From assembly GCA_963693365.1 (NCBI GenBank), contig CAVNZM010000005.1, positions 7,936,001-8,000,000 on the forward strand: DNA of 64,000 nt, read 5' to 3'. Source of the DNA: Amoebidium appalachense (lineage: Eukaryota; Ichthyosporea). How positions within the stretch are numbered: position 1 is the stretch's first letter; each line of letters opens with the position of its first letter. Positions 60,409-64,000 of the stretch are shown here, in pieces. The notes under the pieces are model-generated. The model made no database searches, was not told where the DNA came from, and was given only the letters and a program-made list of their open reading frames with translations. A program made the position numbers and the translations under genes.

Positions 60409-61815
60409 GAATGTGAATCACGTAAACATTCCAGCAATCGTTTAATCGGATTGAAACACTTATTACCCGATCGATATCAGGGTTGGATATCATTCAGTCC
60501 TGGGCGTCCTCTCGTCGCTAGCTAGGAACATTGGGGGCCAGCTCAATGAAAGTATGGGCACGGCTAGGCAAAAGACCCGCGAGAAACAGAAAACATAGAC
60601 AACCTCAGTGTTTTTGGTGTTAAAATTTTTGGTAGTAGAAAAATTTGTTTGCTAAATCTGTGTAAAACTCCTACCGCTGTTACTCGAACGCAACGAATGC
60701 TATATTATTTCAAAGGTCAACGATGCCCATAATTTTGGAAATGATGCAAATAGACTGCATCGGCAAACCAAAGGGGGTTAAGGTTTCAAGTTGTGCCGGT
60801 GCAAATTTTTCAAACGTTCCCCGCCCTCCGCTCCCCCCCCCTTCCCCCCACCCCCCCACCTATAGATTCTCCCCCCTCCCCCCCCCTGCCCTTCCCCCCC
60901 ATGTAATATGCATGCGCTTCCGGCTGCCGCATTCTGCCCCTTCCCAAACACTAAGATTCCCTTGCCCCGCTTCTCACCTCATTACCTCGCTACTGCAGAC
61001 ATATTTTGATGGCTCTACTAGTGTCCGCTTGCATATCCGGCCGGCCAAGGCCTCATAGTCGATATCTTAAGGTGACTCGTTGCAAATTAGGGGTGCGCAA
61101 CGGAGTGAGATCGATCAAATTCCATCATTGATCCAGTCGGTCAATAGATCATGCCGGACTGTCCGAAAGTTCAATTTGCACTATAAACCCCGTTTAGATC
61201 CTGGACGATTGACGCAACTTTGAATGATTTATAAAGTGGGGGTAAATACCTAGATTAGCTGTCCGGGAGAGTGATAGGCCTCCGAGAAGCACCCAACTTT
61301 TGCTTAGCACATGTAAGGAATTATAGAAAGGGTAGAATAAGGTCTTACGAGGGGCTGACATTTAAACTGTATCATATGGTAATGACCCCCCATTTATCAG
61401 TAGGAATTCATTTTCAGGGCAATTTATGCGGTCATTCTCTCTGGATCTAGCGTTGAAACTAAGACAGCCTGAAATCAAAAGCCCCGAAAACGACAATTTT
61501 AGTCGGCTCACAGTCTGGAATTTCACCGATTCCGATTGATTGGATCCCCCGATCACATTGCCGGCAAAACATCCCGCAAGTTACCTCAAGTTGTGGGTAT
61601 TGTATGGATAGTCTATGGCAAGTGCGAGTTTGAAATTTGATCCCATGGGGGGTTCTTTACACAGTGGTTTATACGCAATTTGGACTTATGGAATCATTTG
61701 GCACTATTGTTCCCGTAGGAGCAGGTCGTTGCACGGTCTGAATTATTAATAAATGATTGTGACACGAGCCGCTCCGAGTGAGTCAGGCTCGCTGAATTTA
61801 TCTAGGGACTCCCTT
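60409..61815. other. Spacer between the two retrotransposon copies
   Basis: AT-rich, with a C-rich patch 60820-60900. No gene, RNA or repeat recognised. Confidence 0.5.
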
Positions 61816-64000
61816 CAGGATAGGTGCCGGGGGGGGCGGACGGGCTTGGCTCGTGCACGGGACCAGACAGCTGGCTGTAGTGGCCACGCCGGTTGCAGTG
61901 AGGCAGCACTTGGCGGAGAAGCGCTGCTGGAAGCACCCGAGACATCGCTGCACCACCCAACAAGGAAGTATCAGTGCAGAACATGGTGCTAGCAAACCCA
62001 GAACGCAAATCACAACGCATCAACGGGGCCAAAGCACACATCGCCTGAAGCTCCCACGGGCGGGGGAGGGGATGTTCCCGACCCCCCAGCTGCTCCACAA
62101 AACTGTAGGCGGCACTCAGAATCGACAAAAGCGGCCGCTGCAGCAGTGCCGCCCACACCCAGCCACCAAGCAACTGCTGCAAACGGAGCTGTGTGACGAC
62201 ACCACGACGCAACGCGGCCTGGGTTTCCGCCGCCACCAGACGGCACAAGGAAGCACCAGATGGGTGCAATATCCCAGAGCGATGCATTTCCAGGCCTAGC
62301 AGCACCATAGAGGACGACGAACCAGCAGCCACATCCTTCTTGACGGTGGAGGGAAGACCAGCCGGGCCGGTGACGCCATAACACGATTCACGCTGACGAT
62401 TGATGGCGGTGGCATCTGTGCCGACCCAGCCACAGTCGTCCACATACAGGGCATGCTGCGTGGCCTGCACAGGCCGCGGCACTATCGCACAGAGGCGCTC
62501 AATGCGGGGCATGCCGGTTCGGTCAGCCAACTGCTCATGGACGTCTTGGGCCACAAGCACAGAATGCACCCAGCCGACGGGCACGGTCTTGAGGGCCGGG
62601 TAAACAAGCCGGTCGGGCCCAGAAAGGCCAACAGCCTTCGAGGACACAGGCGGCAATCCGAAGTACCGCCACAGCCACTCGGGGGCAAGAAGACGATGGA
62701 ACTGGTTGTCCATGTCCGACTTGCCAAAATAGAGGCAATCCTAAGGTCCCAGCAACAGATTCGCAAAATCGGGAGGGTTAGGCAGGTGCACCTTGAGGGC
62801 AGGATGATCACGGGCAAAGAACAGGTTGCCACGGCGGCCGTCAAAAATGACGCGGGCTCTGGTGTCTTTGGGGACCCCAAACAGCCCATTGATGGCCATG
62901 GTTTTTCCTCCGCCTCGAAATAGTGCACGATGCCGCAGTCATGAAGCCGAATAAACAGGGGACCGTGTTCCCCACTGGGAACGTGATGCGCCGGTCGGAT
63001 GCGGGCGGCGCAGCTCTGCAGGCGTCGGCGGAACAGGCTTGAGAAGGCCGCCGTCGCAGTTGGCCAAAAACGGCTGCAGTGTAGGGGACAAAAACTGCAA
63101 CACGTCCACTGTGGCTCCAACCCCAGGGGGTGGCAAAGCGGCATTTGCCGCCGTGAGAGGTAGCCATCCTGTCAATACAGGGTAGGCCGCGGGGAACGCA
63201 GCCAAGACACTACTCGCAGGCTGAGCGTCGTAGACATCCGCGCGTATAGCATCGTAGCTGGCCCTAAGGACAAAGGTCCACACGGCATGGTGGTGACTGT
63301 TCACCAACCGGGTCGGGAATGGGCAAGGGCCGCCTGCCCACAGCTCGTTGAGGGCACCAAGACAACGGTTAGCCAAGGTAACCCCCTTCAGGCGGTGAGA
63401 CAGACGTTGCCGACGGCGTTGACTCCGTAGACGGGCTTGTCCAGCACAGCACGGTCCGGCACAGGAATGGCCGGAACAGGAAACAAATCAGAGGCGGCAA
63501 AGATATGACGTGGCATAGCTGTGGAATCCTTAGAAAAATTAGGGGGCATATTTAATCAAGGGCACATGGCAGGAAACCACAAGAAAATAATATACAGAAC
63601 CGCGTGCAGAACCCCCAAAGGGCCGTTTAGGCCCTGTGGCCACCGGCCCCCGGAGGGGTCGATGGACCAGTGCCGGATGGGCCACTGCCGGGACCGCGCC
63701 GAGCCCGGGTGACTTTGGCGAGGGTCTTGGCTTGCCAAACAGCCCGGGTGGCCAAGGCAGGGGGCTGGGGCAGGCTGCGCGCAGGGAGCTCCTCAAACTG
63801 CTCTGCAACAGCCCGGTCCCCGTTGGACTGATCAGCAGTCTGCACAGCCAGCAGACAGCGCACACCAGCTTTCACAGCAGGCGACTCCTTGCGGGCCACC
63901 CTTACTTAGGGTTGGCGGCCAGCAGCAGATCCAGCATACGGGCAAGCGTCGAGCCTCCCGTTTGTTGCGGTAGCTGACCCAATCCGCCGCATGGACAGCC
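61816..64000 (-). mobile_element. Second, inverted and truncated copy of the same retrotransposon
   Basis: On the minus strand: gag-like C half (from the window edge to about 63540), the RT N part (MANRCLGALNELW, ATG near 63376), RT palm and RNase H ending abruptly at 61816 in the middle of the RNase H domain. The tyrosine recombinase and right repeats are missing. An extra TTACTTAGGG-like stretch (about 63899-63908), absent from copy 1, breaks the gag frame. The RT region has frame changes, and the 61802-62713 frame (YVDD motif region) is open. The copy faces copy 1 tail to tail, 1.4 kb away, and continues beyond the window. Confidence 0.85.

Overview
This window is nuclear DNA from a eukaryote, probably a free-living protist or microalga that I cannot name. 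The genes are dense in spliceosomal introns (GT-AG plus a few GC-AG). Exons are GC-rich, three genes are followed by AATAAA poly(A) signals, and several promoters carry CCAAT boxes. Introns and spacers are full of (CA)n/(GT)n, poly-G/poly-C and minisatellite DNA. No bacterial operon, tRNA, rRNA or CRISPR array was seen.

Layout. 1.2-2.6 kb (+): nucleotide-sugar transporter of the SLC35D type. 3.7-7.0 kb (+): small calmodulin/myosin-light-chain-like EF-hand protein. 7.2-12.4 kb: mostly microsatellites. 12.4-13.25 kb (+): cyclin-fold ORF ending exactly at a 678-bp Harbinger-like MITE. 14.5-15.3 kb: 28-bp tandem array. 16.5-19.4 kb (-): unidentified 548-residue membrane protein. 22.0-29.1 kb (+): dipeptidyl peptidase III in 22 exons. 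31.1-33.5 kb (-): BLOC1S4/cappuccino-like coiled-coil protein. 34.5-38.5 kb (-): pentameric ligand-gated ion channel homologue. 39.5-42.6 kb (-): TMEM184/Ost-alpha family protein. 43.2-53.6 kb (+): DNA/RNA topoisomerase III-beta in 27 exons, divergent from TMEM184. 54.9-60.4 kb (+): structurally complete tyrosine-recombinase retrotransposon with split direct repeats (PAT/Ngaro-like). 61.8-64.0 kb (-): inverted, truncated second copy of the same family that runs off the window.

Exon models were built by hand from homology and splice signals. Six of them (SLC35D, EF-hand protein, 548-aa membrane protein, DPP III, ion channel, TMEM184) close in frame across every junction; the SLC35D model lacks a clear in-frame ATG. 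TOP3B closes except for one internal indel.

The cellular genes form no single pathway. The recurring theme is intron architecture: a strong GCTGAC-type branch motif just upstream of most acceptors, and minisatellites whose repeat units are copies of the adjoining splice junction (exon end plus 5' splice site, or branch site/3' splice site plus exon start). I consider this splice-junction-derived repeat growth the most novel signal in the window.
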